DNA from: Podospora pseudoanserina
Lineage: Eukaryota; Ascomycota; Sordariomycetes; Sordariales; Podosporaceae
Assembly: GCF_035222485.1 (NCBI RefSeq)
Contig: NC_085925.1
Coordinates: forward strand, 868,001 to 932,000
DNA length: 64,000 nucleotides
Direction: 5' to 3'
Shown: piece after piece, positions 25,001 through 41,296 of the stretch
Layout of the letters: each line of letters starts with the position of its first letter
Numbering within the stretch: the stretch's first letter is position 1
Position numbers and translations under genes: made by a program
Notes under the pieces: model-generated
Seen by the model: the letters and a program-made list of their open reading frames with translations, nothing else
Databases searched by the model: none
What the model was told of the DNA's origin: nothing

Positions 25001-26606
25001 AACCACTAGATCTTTGACAGATCTTTGCCTCATTTTGGGAACGATCTCCGGTGGGGTTGGAGCGAGGTGTGGCTAGTGACGCGCAATGTTCCCCCAAACG
25101 TCCCTCACGAGCAACCACTTTCCCGTGTCCGTATGCGCTGAATGCAATGCAATCGAGAATGAATCGTTGTGATTTTGACTAGGCGGCATGTTCTGAGTGG
25201 TGGACCCTCCGAGAAGGAACATGGAAAAAATCAACTAGGCCGCTGGAAAGCGGTCACAGGTGCAAAGCGAGCGGCAGCCCGAGGGTTCCAGCTGTCAACT
25301 GCTTGGTGTCGGCAACATGCCCGGTGCCTGAAGTTGGAAGGCCTCTATGGAATCCACGGGGTGGAATTTGCAATGGTAATTGGGCGCTTCCAGGTGCTGG
25401 GAAGGATTTTAGAGTAAAGTCCATCTGGGAGAAACGGCGATCGCCTACTGTATAGCCATTTGATACTGATCTAAAGGGTTGAAGGAGGCTGTGTGCATTG
25501 TTGGGGTGCTATCCCCAGCTATTGGTGGACACTCCGGTTTTTGGGGCAGTGGGTTGGACCCACTAGTCTGTCTACAGAATAACAGTGGGTTTTTCGTGTT
25601 CTCCAAGCAATATTCTGCCAATGACTCGGGCCCTACGGCCTGTTTGGCACAAATCCTGCTGCCAAATCCCACAATCGAGACTACAACACCGGCCCACAGC
25701 AATTCAGCTTGGATTGCACTCTTGCACAGGGCTCGCAGGAGACTCTCCTATCCGATGCACAAGTCGACAGACTTGGGATAGACGGACGCCAATGGGTTCC
25801 AGATTGGCTTGGGACGACAGCCAGCGAGCGATTGATTGAAGCTGCCGTCTCTTCCGTCGTAGCATCCCTCCCATCATCTAGATGTATGGTGACCACAAGA
25901 CGCAAAACTGGAATTTCACTGGAAACCTCGGCATGCGGAATCTCTTCGGAGCACGGTCCCCGGTACACACTGGGCTCTTGTCGAACGGACGGGCAGCGAC
26001 ACTTCATCTGATGTTCCGGGACTGGTCATGACAGATGGCCCCCCGACTCCGACCGCTGCTGCCAGCAGTGCCAGCACAGAAACCACTTGGTCGCCCATAT
26101 ACCGGCAGCCAGAGAGACGACTCATGACTCAACACTTCCTGGACGCTTCTACGATGCTCGACATGTTATTAATAACCACGGGACTGATACGGTAACTAGT
26201 GAAAAGACAGTGTTCCAGCAAATGTCAAAGTGGTGCATCTCCCACCACCGTTCCGATCGTCGTCCACCTGCAACCTGAGCTACGACGTCTCTGACGCCAA
26301 GGAGACCCAGGCTCTGGCCTGACTTCCACTACAGGCAGGGTACCCAGGTACCTTGGTGCCCTGCAGCCGGCCACGAGCAGGTACCAGCTACCGCCAAGAC
26401 CAGCACCAGCTGGGCCTGCAGGTCCCCTGCCCCTGCACCCAGTTCTCTTTCTCGGTCTTTCCACTGCACAGTGACTCCCGCGCTGAACCAGCCGGACCCT
26501 TCCCTCCAAGGTACGTCATATGGAGACTTCCACATTCCATGGTCACCCCACTCCCCATTAGTCACGACATACCCCCCCCCCTTCCCCCATGGTGTGTCCT
26601 TTCCTG

Positions 26607-26616
26607 TATATTTAAG
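26607..26616 (+). promoter_or_regulatory. TATA-like element upstream of the C2H2 factor
   Basis: TATATTTAAG lies 96 bp before the ATG at 26703, a plausible core-promoter distance. The assignment rests on sequence and position only. Confidence 0.4.
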
Positions 26617-26702
26617 ATACCGTCCGGGCTTCCGCCTTCTTCTGATCTATTTTGCCACACATATCAAATACCATATACCACAGCTCTAACCTATACAACA
26701 TC

Positions 26703-28817
26703 ATGTTGCAGACCCCAAACCGAACAACAACCTTTCCTCATCAACAACAACTCAACACATACACACAACACCTACAACCCGGCCCATACGACCGTATGCG
26801 ACACACAGCGACACCATTCCACACCGACGTGAACAATAGCGCACACGACATTGACCTCGACTCGGAACTCAACTACCAGAGCTTGTCGTCATCGCCAGTC
26901 TCGACACAGTCGCTGCTCTCGCAGTACTCGGGTGTGGGTTCTTCGCCTTTGTCGACCTTTGATAGCATTCCGACACCGACGCTGGGAGGACTGAGAGGAG
27001 ATTTCGAGGGCTCTTTGTTCGAATACTCGCCACAAAGCAACCAGGCCACCCTCGCAGAGTCATCTGCGTCGCTTTTCCCAAACCTCGACCTGATGCAAAC
27101 GGATACGTGGATGCCAAACGGCCTCACCCCAAGGTCGGTCGGTCGATTCTCACATCACAGAGAGTCTTCGCTGTCTTCTCTGGGCTCGAATGGTCCAGCT
27201 TCTCCATATTCGCACAACACCACCAATCCTCAGATCGCGGTGACGGATTCTCTGGGTGAATACCACGGCTTGCCATCACAGGAAGACTTCAACTACCAAC
27301 TTGCACCAACAAAGCCGTTTCCCGGTGTGACACACGACAACTTCTACGCCAACCTCGGGACATATGCCTCGGCCGGTCCAACGGCTATCAACTACCCACA
27401 AGTAGCTACGGCTCCGAAGCGGAGGGACGACCGAGGGTTGCTTCAGCCTTCTGAGAACCCGATTGGGTCTAACCGGTCACAGCCCGTATCGGTGGCGAGC
27501 TCTATTAATTCTGACTCACCCGCCACCCCAGCAGGTGACCTCGAGGAAGACAGGAGGAACAAGAATGGTGAGAATGAACCAAACCTTTTCGATTACCTCT
27601 CAAACGATCCAAGCTCACCATTCCTCGATGAAGCAGTCATGCACACCGTTCCCAAACTCGACCGCACTCTGACGGATGTTTATGCCGATGAACTCTACAA
27701 CCCAGACTTCACCCTCACAAACACATCAGCATCTCAGCTCCCAGTATCACCAACAAACGACTTGTTTGTACAGAGGATCCAGGCTGCCAACAACCAGCAC
27801 TTGACAGCAACAGTCAACTCACCGGCCTCAGCGACACCACGGGATCGATCACCATTCCGCCACGGCTCACCGCACGCGCCCTTGCCAGTGCATGATTTCT
27901 CATCCATGGGAGCTTCGCAAGCTCGCTTCGGGTCGGCTCAGCAGATGCGTGAGCAGAGCAAGGCGCTTCAGGACGCCCGTGTTATGCAGCAACAACTGTC
28001 TCGCGCTGCGAGTGCCACCACACCACCAACTACCATCTCACCCAAGGACGCCATGCTCGAGTTCCACGAGTCGGATGGGGACAACAGCTTCCCACTGTTC
28101 CCACCACAGTCGAGCACCTTCAACGTGGATGCCATCACCAAGGCCACCAGTGCCCCCAGCCAGCCGGCGTTCAACGGGCTTTCTTTGGATACTACGGCCA
28201 TGTTCAACAACTACCTGGCCTCTGGCCTTCCCAACAACATTCAGGTGCCGCAGCAATACCCATTCATCGCACGCCCACAGCCACGTCAAGAGAGCGCTGT
28301 GCCATCGCTGAGCAATGCCTCGCTCAACACATCAAGAGTCAGCTCTGTCGATACCGGTCTAGACTCTGTCAACAGCCCACCAAAGCGACCTGCGGATGTC
28401 TCTGCTGACGGAGGCACGTACACCTGCACATACCATGGCTGCACTATGCGCTTCGAAACCCCAGCGCTTCTGCAAAAGCACAAAAGGGAGGGACATCGCC
28501 AGGCACATGGCCTCAACGGTAGCAGGCAGCCAGGGGGCATGACGTCCAGTCTCATGTCGCAGGCTGGGCCTCACCGCTGCGATCGTATCAACCCCAGCAC
28601 TGGAAAGCCCTGCAACACTGTCTTCTCGAGACCCTACGACCTTACCAGGCACGAAGACACGATTCACAACGCACGCAAGCAAAAGGTTCGCTGCAACCTG
28701 TGCACTGATGAGAAGACGTTTAGCCGCGCTGATGCCCTTACTCGACATTACCGCGTGTGCCACCCCGATGTTGAGTTTCCCGGCAAGCAACGTCGTCGGG
28801 CTCACGCCAGCGGGTGA
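26703..28817 (+). CDS. C2H2 zinc-finger transcription factor, Rpn4-like
   Basis: This single-exon protein has 704 aa. The first ATG of the frame (26703) was used; the open frame extends 17 codons further without an ATG. Residues 1-550 are Ser, Pro, Gln and Asn-rich and look disordered, with acidic patches such as DVYADELYNPDF that could act as activation or degradation segments. The C-terminus carries three C2H2-type fingers. The first begins at Cys575 (CTYHGCTMRF...H...H). The second, a long-spaced finger at Cys626, contains GKPCNTVFSRPYDLTRHEDT. The third, at Cys664-Cys667, has FSRADALTRHYRVCH. The second finger's NPSTGKPC...FSRPYDL pattern resembles Rpn4, the proteasome-gene activator, but I rank this as likely rather than certain. 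The role is inferred as sequence-specific transcription control in the nucleus. Confidence 0.7.
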   Translation: MLQTPNRTTTFPHQQQLNTYTQHLQPGPYDRMRHTATPFHTDVNNSAHDIDLDSELNYQSLSSSPVSTQSLLSQYSGVGSSPLSTFDSIPTPTLGGLRGDFEGSLFEYSPQSNQATLAESSASLFPNLDLMQTDTWMPNGLTPRSVGRFSHHRESSLSSLGSNGPASPYSHNTTNPQIAVTDSLGEYHGLPSQEDFNYQLAPTKPFPGVTHDNFYANLGTYASAGPTAINYPQVATAPKRRDDRGLLQPSENPIGSNRSQPVSVASSINSDSPATPAGDLEEDRRNKNGENEPNLFDYLSNDPSSPFLDEAVMHTVPKLDRTLTDVYADELYNPDFTLTNTSASQLPVSPTNDLFVQRIQAANNQHLTATVNSPASATPRDRSPFRHGSPHAPLPVHDFSSMGASQARFGSAQQMREQSKALQDARVMQQQLSRAASATTPPTTISPKDAMLEFHESDGDNSFPLFPPQSSTFNVDAITKATSAPSQPAFNGLSLDTTAMFNNYLASGLPNNIQVPQQYPFIARPQPRQESAVPSLSNASLNTSRVSSVDTGLDSVNSPPKRPADVSADGGTYTCTYHGCTMRFETPALLQKHKREGHRQAHGLNGSRQPGGMTSSLMSQAGPHRCDRINPSTGKPCNTVFSRPYDLTRHEDTIHNARKQKVRCNLCTDEKTFSRADALTRHYRVCHPDVEFPGKQRRRAHASG

Positions 28818-31800
28818 ATGTCAACCGTCGCTGCAACACCACAGCGCTGCGACACGGCCCGACAGCTTGGCGAGATCTGAATCATGCTGCCTTCGACGAC
28901 CACACAACAAAACATCAATCAGCATCATCCATCGATTTTGGTACCAGCCTCGCGCTGCCGATCTGACTGGCATGGTGTGGAATGACACAATTCACAAGAG
29001 AGCGATGCGCCAACCGACAGGCTTGGATCGGCCCACGGAGCATCCAAGGCTGTTGCATCGTTCGGGCGTGTGTGGTGGTGTCGATTGCATCGCAAATGAC
29101 GTCGACTGACGCGAGGGGTCCCTTGTGCATCATCAAGCGCCAATTGTCGGCTGTCATTGGTTGGGAGGCCCTCAGTGTGCGACCCCGCAAGAATTCAGGG
29201 TCTAAACCACGCCGCTCCATGGCGTCGTCCCTGCAGGGTCTAACAGGGAACCCCGGCTATTTCTGGGCTGTCTTTGACGGATCAGCTGGACCCTGACTTT
29301 TTTTTGGCTGCCATCGGCGCCCAACTCGAGCCCTTTTCGCTTCGCCAGGTTCACCTGTCATATGACGTCATCCCCACCCTCGACACCACTCCGGAATGTC
29401 TCGATTTCGGGTTTGGGAGTTGGTTCCCCGTCATCGAATGGGATCAGCGACCGTTTTCCTTTTTTTGGTGTTCAATCTTGGGTTTCTCGACCTTTTTCGG
29501 TTTCCTACCTCGAACTTGTATGATGTAGTGGTGGCTTTCTTTGCGGAGCAAAGCAACGCTTTTACCCGATTTCCCGCCATCTTCGATGACGATGTCGCTT
29601 TTTCAGTTCCCAACATGGAGAGCGGTTTTTTTTCTTCATTATTGTGTCCTAGAGCCCGGCAAGCGTGTGGGACTGCGACACTTGTACCAACAAAGTCTAT
29701 GATGACAATGACGGCATTCCCACGGGCGCTTGATATAAAACGGTTTTGGGACTATGATCGCATGGGGGTTTTTTTACGATTTTTTACGATGGAATTCTAG
29801 CGTGTATTATGAAATCATGGGTGGCATCAAGAAAGGGAAAGGGATATGATAGATCTGCTTTCAAAGCGCGGGCTAGCAAAGGAGTGCATGGCTAGCGATT
29901 TTGTTTTTGGATTTTCTCACAACGCATCCCGGCTATCAGTGCTGGGTTTTGTATCATTTCTCTTTATTTCTTTCTTGGTTACTAGAAATGGCGGGTGTCT
30001 TTTCTATAGACCCAAACATCCCCTCGATGGGGAGAGGTTTGGCGGGCGAGGTGTTGATTTCACTGGGTTTCAAATGGGTTCATCTTTTGGGGGATGGGAA
30101 AAAAGAGAATGATTACTACTGCTACAATGAAAAGGGTGTACAGTCGAATGTTGTACGATGGAGTGGGTGGGGGGAATGATTGGTATATTGATGGGAAAAA
30201 GTAGATAGCATGATTCTGAACAATAGTATTTAATACCCCTCACTGCAAGTACACGATACTTTGGCATTTTGGTGATCTGTTTGACAGCATTTAAAGGATT
30301 GCGTGTTGACGGGTAGGTTATGCTGGCCAGGCTGGCTTGTGGTTAGATGGAAAGTGGGGGAAATGGGGTGACATCAGGAGAGGTTTTTCCAAGCTCACGA
30401 TGCCTGGGGAGCACGGGAGCTTTCCAAAGCGGGGTTGTGATGACGGCACCCTCCTCCCGATTTGGGCAGTTTCTCACACCCCCCTCGGGCGTCTCGTGGT
30501 AGGTCTATGACAAAAGTACTGATAAGGCACTCTAAAAAAGCGAGAAAAGATGGAAACGAAAAAATGAGGTGGGTGGTGATCAAGGTTGGTTTTGGGTTAG
30601 CTTCGAGAACTGTTCGGGTATGAGTCCCGCCCTTGAACGGGCGGACCAGACCCTGACGTTTGGTGTGATGGGTATGCAAAGTTATTCATCCCCCTGGGCC
30701 ACTGACGTCTGAGAGGGACCCTGAGGTTCCGAGATAAAGGAATGAGAGACGGGATAGCGTGCACTGACGTAAGGGGAGGGGTATTGTGAGAGTGGGAGGA
30801 TATAGGGAGATTGTCATGATCAGCGCCGGTTCTTAGGAACATTGCGAGAAGGTAAAAGTGAAGGAGGGAATGGTCCGGGATTTCGGGGGGTCGGAAGGTG
30901 TGGGTTAGTGACGTTGTGGTATCTCCGAAGATCTCTCCATCTCTTGGGAGGATAACTATGATGATAGGTATAGGATAGGGAGTGACGCTGTAGAGTGGAA
31001 TGAATGCACGACATATGAGGTATGGCGGGCGGGGTCGGTCCCCTTTACCGGTTCTAGATGCCCCCCCAAAATCTGCCTAGCTTCAACAGATGTAACCTGG
31101 GATTGTATGTATCTGGTACTTTTGAACAACAATGATGATGATGCCCTCACTTACACTAACAGACATCTCCACAATGGGTCTTGGGTGATGATGTCTGCAT
31201 TCACGCGAATCCAAATTCAGTAGAATCGGAGGTTCATTCTCCCCAAACAACTTGCAACGAAATGCTCCAACCATTCATCACAACCCCCACCCATCTTTGT
31301 TGCTGTGCAAACCCAACCCCCCTCCCGGCGCGCGATCCGTGATATCGGCCCAGGGCAGCAGCGAATCGAGACCTCACCAACCCCACCTTACACTATCATC
31401 AGTAATAAACCATCCCTCCCCAGCAATAACTGCAAAGCCTCGCATCCCGAACCCGAGAAATCCTCATGTTATATTTCCTTTGTTGACAAATTAACCCAAA
31501 ATCATTCCCAATAAATTCCGCGGTTATCCGTCCCCTTCCACACCTCAATAATAACAAGGCTTAGGCCACCGCGCCAAGACATGTCAATTCATCGTTTTGA
31601 ACAAACCCCCATAGTCACATGAGCCAACCTCAACCCGCATTAGAATATTGAAACAGATGCAGATGCAGATTGCAGCTGTTGACCAGTTGTCAAGTCAGGC
31701 CATGATGGCCTGCCCTTTCACAAAAGCCGGTGTCAAGCCCGAGAGGGTTATGTGGGGAAGAAATATGGAGTGGTGAGGTTACATTCTCTAGCATCAACAA

Positions 31801-32201
31801 ACAGACCACCATCTTTAACTTTGTCCAGCTTGTCCAACAATCCAACCTAATTATGGGACGTCCAAGTTTGGGTCAACCACCACACCGGGCCTGGAACCAA
31901 CAACACTGCCCCAACATCACCAGTAATTCCTATGCGAGTTGAGGAAGCGAGCCATCACCTGACACACATCACCTGCTGCCTGCCCCATTAAAGAAAACTC
32001 TCGTAAATTGTAGCTAACTTTTCTGTCTTTCTGACACATAACCAAAAACACAACACGCGGCCCGTTACTCGCTTTTTTCTTACTCGATTTTTGACACACA
32101 GCCCAGCCCAGACCCCAACAAGAATAGAAACCCAGCCCGGCCATAGACACACTCGTCGAGTTGATTAACAGAGCCTCTATTCTTCCTCGTCCATGTATGA
32201 C
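28818..32201. other. Intergenic: 3' regions of convergent C2H2 factor and AROM genes
   Basis: About 3.4 kb lies between two converging genes. I see no gene-like open frame, RNA gene or repeat of note. Long T tracts occur near 29298, 29460 and 29627. Confidence 0.5.
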
Positions 32202-37144
<4,943 letters not shown>

Positions 37145-38074
37145 TTAAGCGGATCAACCCCTCCGATGACAGGACAGGGTAGCACCGAGTGGGCAGCCTC
37201 AACATTCGGATCGCGTTCCGATGATTCGGTTTCTCTTCAATATCAAAATCCGTGTATATGTGTACAAAGAGCACAGGAATCACGGTCAATGAAGCAACCC
37301 CCACGACGACGGGACAGCATCCGAGCCTCGGGACTGTCTTTACTTCCTTTTCTTCAAGACGTTGAGACACATTGACCAGTGAGCATGCCTCGAGGGGAAT
37401 AAATAACCCGGAGAGCTATGGTGTCTCTTCCTTTCTTCTTGACAGGCTCAACAGTTTTGACTGAAACTATCCATACATAAACGAAGCTCATGTTTGTGAT
37501 TCCATTGACAGCCCAGTCATTGGCCGTTGTCGGAGCTTGTCAAGGTGGGTCTTGTTGAATTGGCTGCTTGCGGAGTACCCTGGCTTTGAGATTGATGACA
37601 TTGCCTGCCGGGATGTTGAGACCCCACCAGAAAGCTAATTAATGGCAGACACATCCTGGACAAAATAACAAAAAGACTGTGACATGAAATCAGAGCGTTG
37701 AAGGATAATAATTCAAAGGTCTGCAATATACATTGAAGGCCGATATACGTATAATTTGAGGCCTATTCACCGCTATCTTTGAATGCCTCCTGACTGTCTT
37801 TCAGGGATAAGTCCTCGTTCCAAACCATGGCCGTCTCTGTTTTTTTGTCAACCATGTGAGATGGACAGATGTCAAACACCCTTGCGGATCTGTGGCTCAT
37901 ACGATGACTACTCACAAATACTTTATCTCAACTTAGGATCAACCCAACCTCAATATGAAGCCGAGGACGGAGAGTTATGAAGCCAAGTCACTCTTTCCCA
38001 ATGTCTTCTTTGTCTGTTGCCTTCTTAGGCTCTCCTTGGCAGTTGCACTTGGCAGGTACAGGCATAAGGCATAG

Positions 38075-38088
38075 GGCGTCGCGACGCC
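38075..38088. promoter_or_regulatory. Perfect 14-bp palindrome GGCGTCGCGACGCC
   Basis: This GC-rich dyad without spacer lies 251 bp upstream of the rvt ATG and suits a dimeric DNA-binding protein. The function is inferred from symmetry and position. Confidence 0.35.
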
Positions 38089-38170
38089 TTCCCAATCAAA
38101 TTTATGCTCGGACTTACGCCCTTCTCAAGGCTCGCATGTATTCTTGTTGATTCTGTCGCTTCCTGTCCTC

Positions 38171-38314
38171 ATGTCTGTCCTCATGCCATTTCGACATGCC
38201 CACCATGGCGAACCACAGTTTCAACCAGCATATAACAGGGTTCAGCCCGCCAGTCCTCCGAACAATGCCTCTCTCTATAGACATCACACATCACACTTTC
38301 GCAAGACAACCTAA
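38171..38314 (+). other. Upstream ORF (47 codons) before rvt
   Basis: ATG at 38171 opens 47 codons ending with TAA at 38312-38314, 24 nt before the rvt ATG. A second upstream ATG at 38196 in another frame runs through the rvt start to 38492. Whether either is transcribed depends on the start site, because the TATAA at 38231 would place transcription downstream of both ATGs. Confidence 0.3.
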
Positions 38315-38338
38315 TCCCCACGACATCCATCTCGCAAC

Positions 38339-41108
38339 ATGGCCTCTCCGACCTCGGTCCTTTCCAAGACCTTGCAGAGCATCACCCGCAGCAAGATCCG
38401 CGAGTTGGAGTCCCGCCACAAGTCCTACGAAGCTCGCAAATCCGACTTGCTTGCCCAGGTCGACGCGGCCACTGAGGAGCAAGATCGACTGAGCCTTCTC
38501 CTGGACGCTTTCCGGGAACTGTACCCAGGGGCTCATGGAGATGTTTCACTTCACAACGTTGAGCGTTGGATCGCTCAGTCCCGTTACGATGCGTCCATTC
38601 CCGTTTCCAAGCTGATGAGCTTTGGCCGGGAACTCCGAGAAAAGCTCGATCACCAGAGCAGAAGGTTGAACATGGCTCATCTGTACTCGCGGCTCTTGAC
38701 AGGTAAGCATACTTCTCTGCTTTTACATCCTTTGTTTTGCGGCATCTGGTCTAACAAACAATCTAGAATGGATGGATCAACCGCCTGCAGTTTCATCCCC
38801 TGCTGCGGCTGATGACGGGCTTGATGATTCCTTTGAACTTGTTGAGCGCCAGCGCCAGCGGCTGTCTGAACTTGTTGACAAGTTTGAATCGGTCGTTTTT
38901 AAGCCTCTGGAGACGAGTGATGCTGAGATCCGCAAATTCCTCGACCGTCTGTTCCCTGATGAGAAGAGTCTGAAAGCCTTGGAAGAGCTTCGCAAAACTG
39001 TCGCCATCGAAACTACGTCCTTCATGTCCCAGGCTTCACCATTCAACCAGAAGTCTCTCACTACTTGCATCAACGGTCTCTTGACTGAGGATATTCTCAG
39101 CGATGAAAAGCAAGCCATCCTCCAGGACTTTCTGGGGAGTGATGTCGCCCTAGCCGAGATTGCCGACGTTTTGAACACGCGTTTCTCTGATATCAAACAA
39201 TGGCAGTGGGACGCCGGGAAGGACGGTATCCGCGTCATCCCTCGAGCGGGTTTGAATGGCAAGTATCGAGTGTGGGCCGACGACGATATTCTACAAATGA
39301 TTTTCGTCCAGTACATAGGTGTGAGACTCTGCAACATCATCAAGCCAGCCCTGAAGATTTTCATGTGGGCCGTACGCCAGAGGGATCTCGACACCAACAC
39401 AGTCCCAACCGCAGCTGAGAGCGAGAGGCGCAGATATTACCTCAGTGAGTATCCGACTTCGCATAACGTCGAGGACATGCGCATGGAGGACTACATGGAA
39501 ACCTTCTTTCTGTCGCAGCTGCCAAGCACCGAATCCGACATGAACCGTTATGACGACGACAGTGACGGGAGCGATGATGGCAGTGTTCAAGATCGCAACA
39601 CATCTACGCCAAAGAAATCCAACATCAAGCAGCAGCTTTTGCGACGTTTGACAACAGAGCTGCTTATTCATCGACTCCGCGGCGTGACTCTTGAAAACCG
39701 CCATGAGGCCAGCAACCCTGTTGCGCTGGTTCAGACAGACTTGCAATGGTATGGAACAGGTCTCTCTCACACCACCATCTATTCCCTGATGCGATATATT
39801 GGTTTTGGTCAGGACTGGATCAGCTTTTTCAAGAAATACCTCGAAGCCCCGCTCAACCTTGACATGGCTTCCGACAACCGGCCCCAACTTGGGCCGCGCA
39901 CTCGAAAGAGGGGTGTCCCCATGGCACACGCATCGGAGAAGTTGACTGGGGAGTTGGTGTTGTTCTTCATGGATATTGCAGTCAACCGCGAGACTGGGAT
40001 TCTGCCATACCGCTTGCATGACGACATCTGGCTTCTGGGTGAGCCCACCAGAGCGGCCCAAGCCTGGGAGTGCATGCAATTGTTCGCCAAGGTCTTTGGT
40101 CTCGAGTTCAACAGGAGCAAAACTGGGTCTGTCTATCTCCCAGGCGCCAGCAACAGGGACACTGATGTTTCTGATATCTTGCCGGCCGGGCCAGTCACTA
40201 TTGGCTTCTTGCAACTCGACCCAGAGACGGGACGATGGACCATCGACCAGAAGCTCGTATTTGCGCATGTCGACCAGCTGAAGAAGCAGCTTGGCGAGTG
40301 CAATAGTGTTCTCTCTTGGGTTCAAACCTGGAACAGCTGCATTGGTCGGTTTTTCAGCCACACGTTTGGCGAGCCTGCCTTCTGTTTTGGACGGGAACAC
40401 ATCAGTGAGGTGTTGGACACGTACACCAAGATGCTGGCGAGGCTTTTCCCTGCAGAGAACGGCGTGCAAGGCAGCGTGGTTGAGCACCTCAAGGCGATTC
40501 TCCGCGACCGTTTCGGCGTCGCGAATCTGCCTGATGCTTTCATATTTTTGCCTGAGCAACTTGGCGGCTTGGGGTTGAGAAACCCGTTTGTGAGCTTGTT
40601 CTTGATCCGCGACGGCATCACGAAGACTCCGGATGAGATTCTCGACGAGTATCTCGAGTGGGAGCACGCGTCATACCTGGAGCGAAAGAATGTGTTTGCG
40701 AAGGAAGACGACAAGTATCGCTATCGGCGTTTGGTGAATATCCTTTCCCCTGAAGAGATCTCGGAGACATCAGCGGTCAAGGAATCGGAGCAGGATGTTT
40801 TCTTCTCGTTTGACGAGTTCTGCCGGTTTCGCGAGAGGACACAAACAAAGTATCGGTCTGTGTACGAGGAGCTTCAGACCGTTCCTCGCACAAAGGATAT
40901 CCACTTGAGCGCCGACGTGAGCCGCAAGTTGAAGGCATTCCTTGCCGGTGTTGAGATTGACTCGGAGAAGAAGTGGTTCTTGCAGCTCTATGCAGAGGAG
41001 TTGCTGCGGGACTTTGGAAGCCTGACTTTGGTCGACAAGCAATTCCTGCCTGTCGGTGTGTTGGAACTGATGAGAGGAAAAAAGGTCACCTGGAAGATGG
41101 TGCTGTGA
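38339..41108 (+). CDS. rvt: RVT: cellular reverse-transcriptase-related protein
   Basis: Two exons (38339-38702, 38767-41108; 64-bp intron with GTAAGC donor) encode 901 aa. Residues ~8-120 are helical and coiled-coil-like. The palm of a reverse transcriptase follows. Motif A is VQTDLQWYGTGL with Asp446. A motif-B-like block RGVPMAHASEKLTGEL comes next. Motif C is RLHDDIWL with Asp540-Asp541. Motif D is FGLEFNRSKTG. All three catalytic carboxylates are present. Before motif A lies an acidic insertion (Asp-rich near 384-398), at the place of the loop 2a insertion known in RVT proteins. No integrase, endonuclease, RNase H, gag or flanking repeats are seen, so this is not a retroelement. The rvt class is known as single-copy host genes in filamentous fungi and some other taxa; the Neurospora protein forms large particles and is induced by amino-acid starvation and translation inhibitors. 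The cellular role remains unsettled. Confidence 0.85.
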
Positions 41109-41296
41109 TGGGGGACTCGGGGCGCTTTGTGTGGGAAACCATTATGAATTAAAACAGAAGGGTACTGTCGCTATAATGCGTTCCAATACATATATCCACA
41201 CGCCTGCGCTTCCTCATGAACCAAAAGGTTTGTTGTCTTTTAAAGCCCCAAAATTAACCATTGAAAAGCCAAAAACACTCGGGCCCCTTTGCGTCG

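Larger units (their letters stand above)
19573..26702. other. Gene-poor interval of about 7.1 kb
   Basis: I see no gene with recognisable protein features or consistent exons on either strand. The interval holds a candidate intron at 19677-19730, an imperfect GTT microsatellite, an AATAAA at 20208-20213, a 21-bp tandem array at about 21876-22022, and a TATA-like element near the right end. The remainder is single-copy-looking sequence with scattered short ORFs. It may serve as a long regulatory region or leader for the C2H2 factor, or contain noncoding transcripts. Confidence 0.5.

Noticed and set aside
38339-41108. Retrotransposon interpretation of the RT gene
   Set aside because: No gag, endonuclease, integrase or RNase H is present, and there are no repeats or target-site duplications at the edges. 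The gene has a spliceosomal intron.
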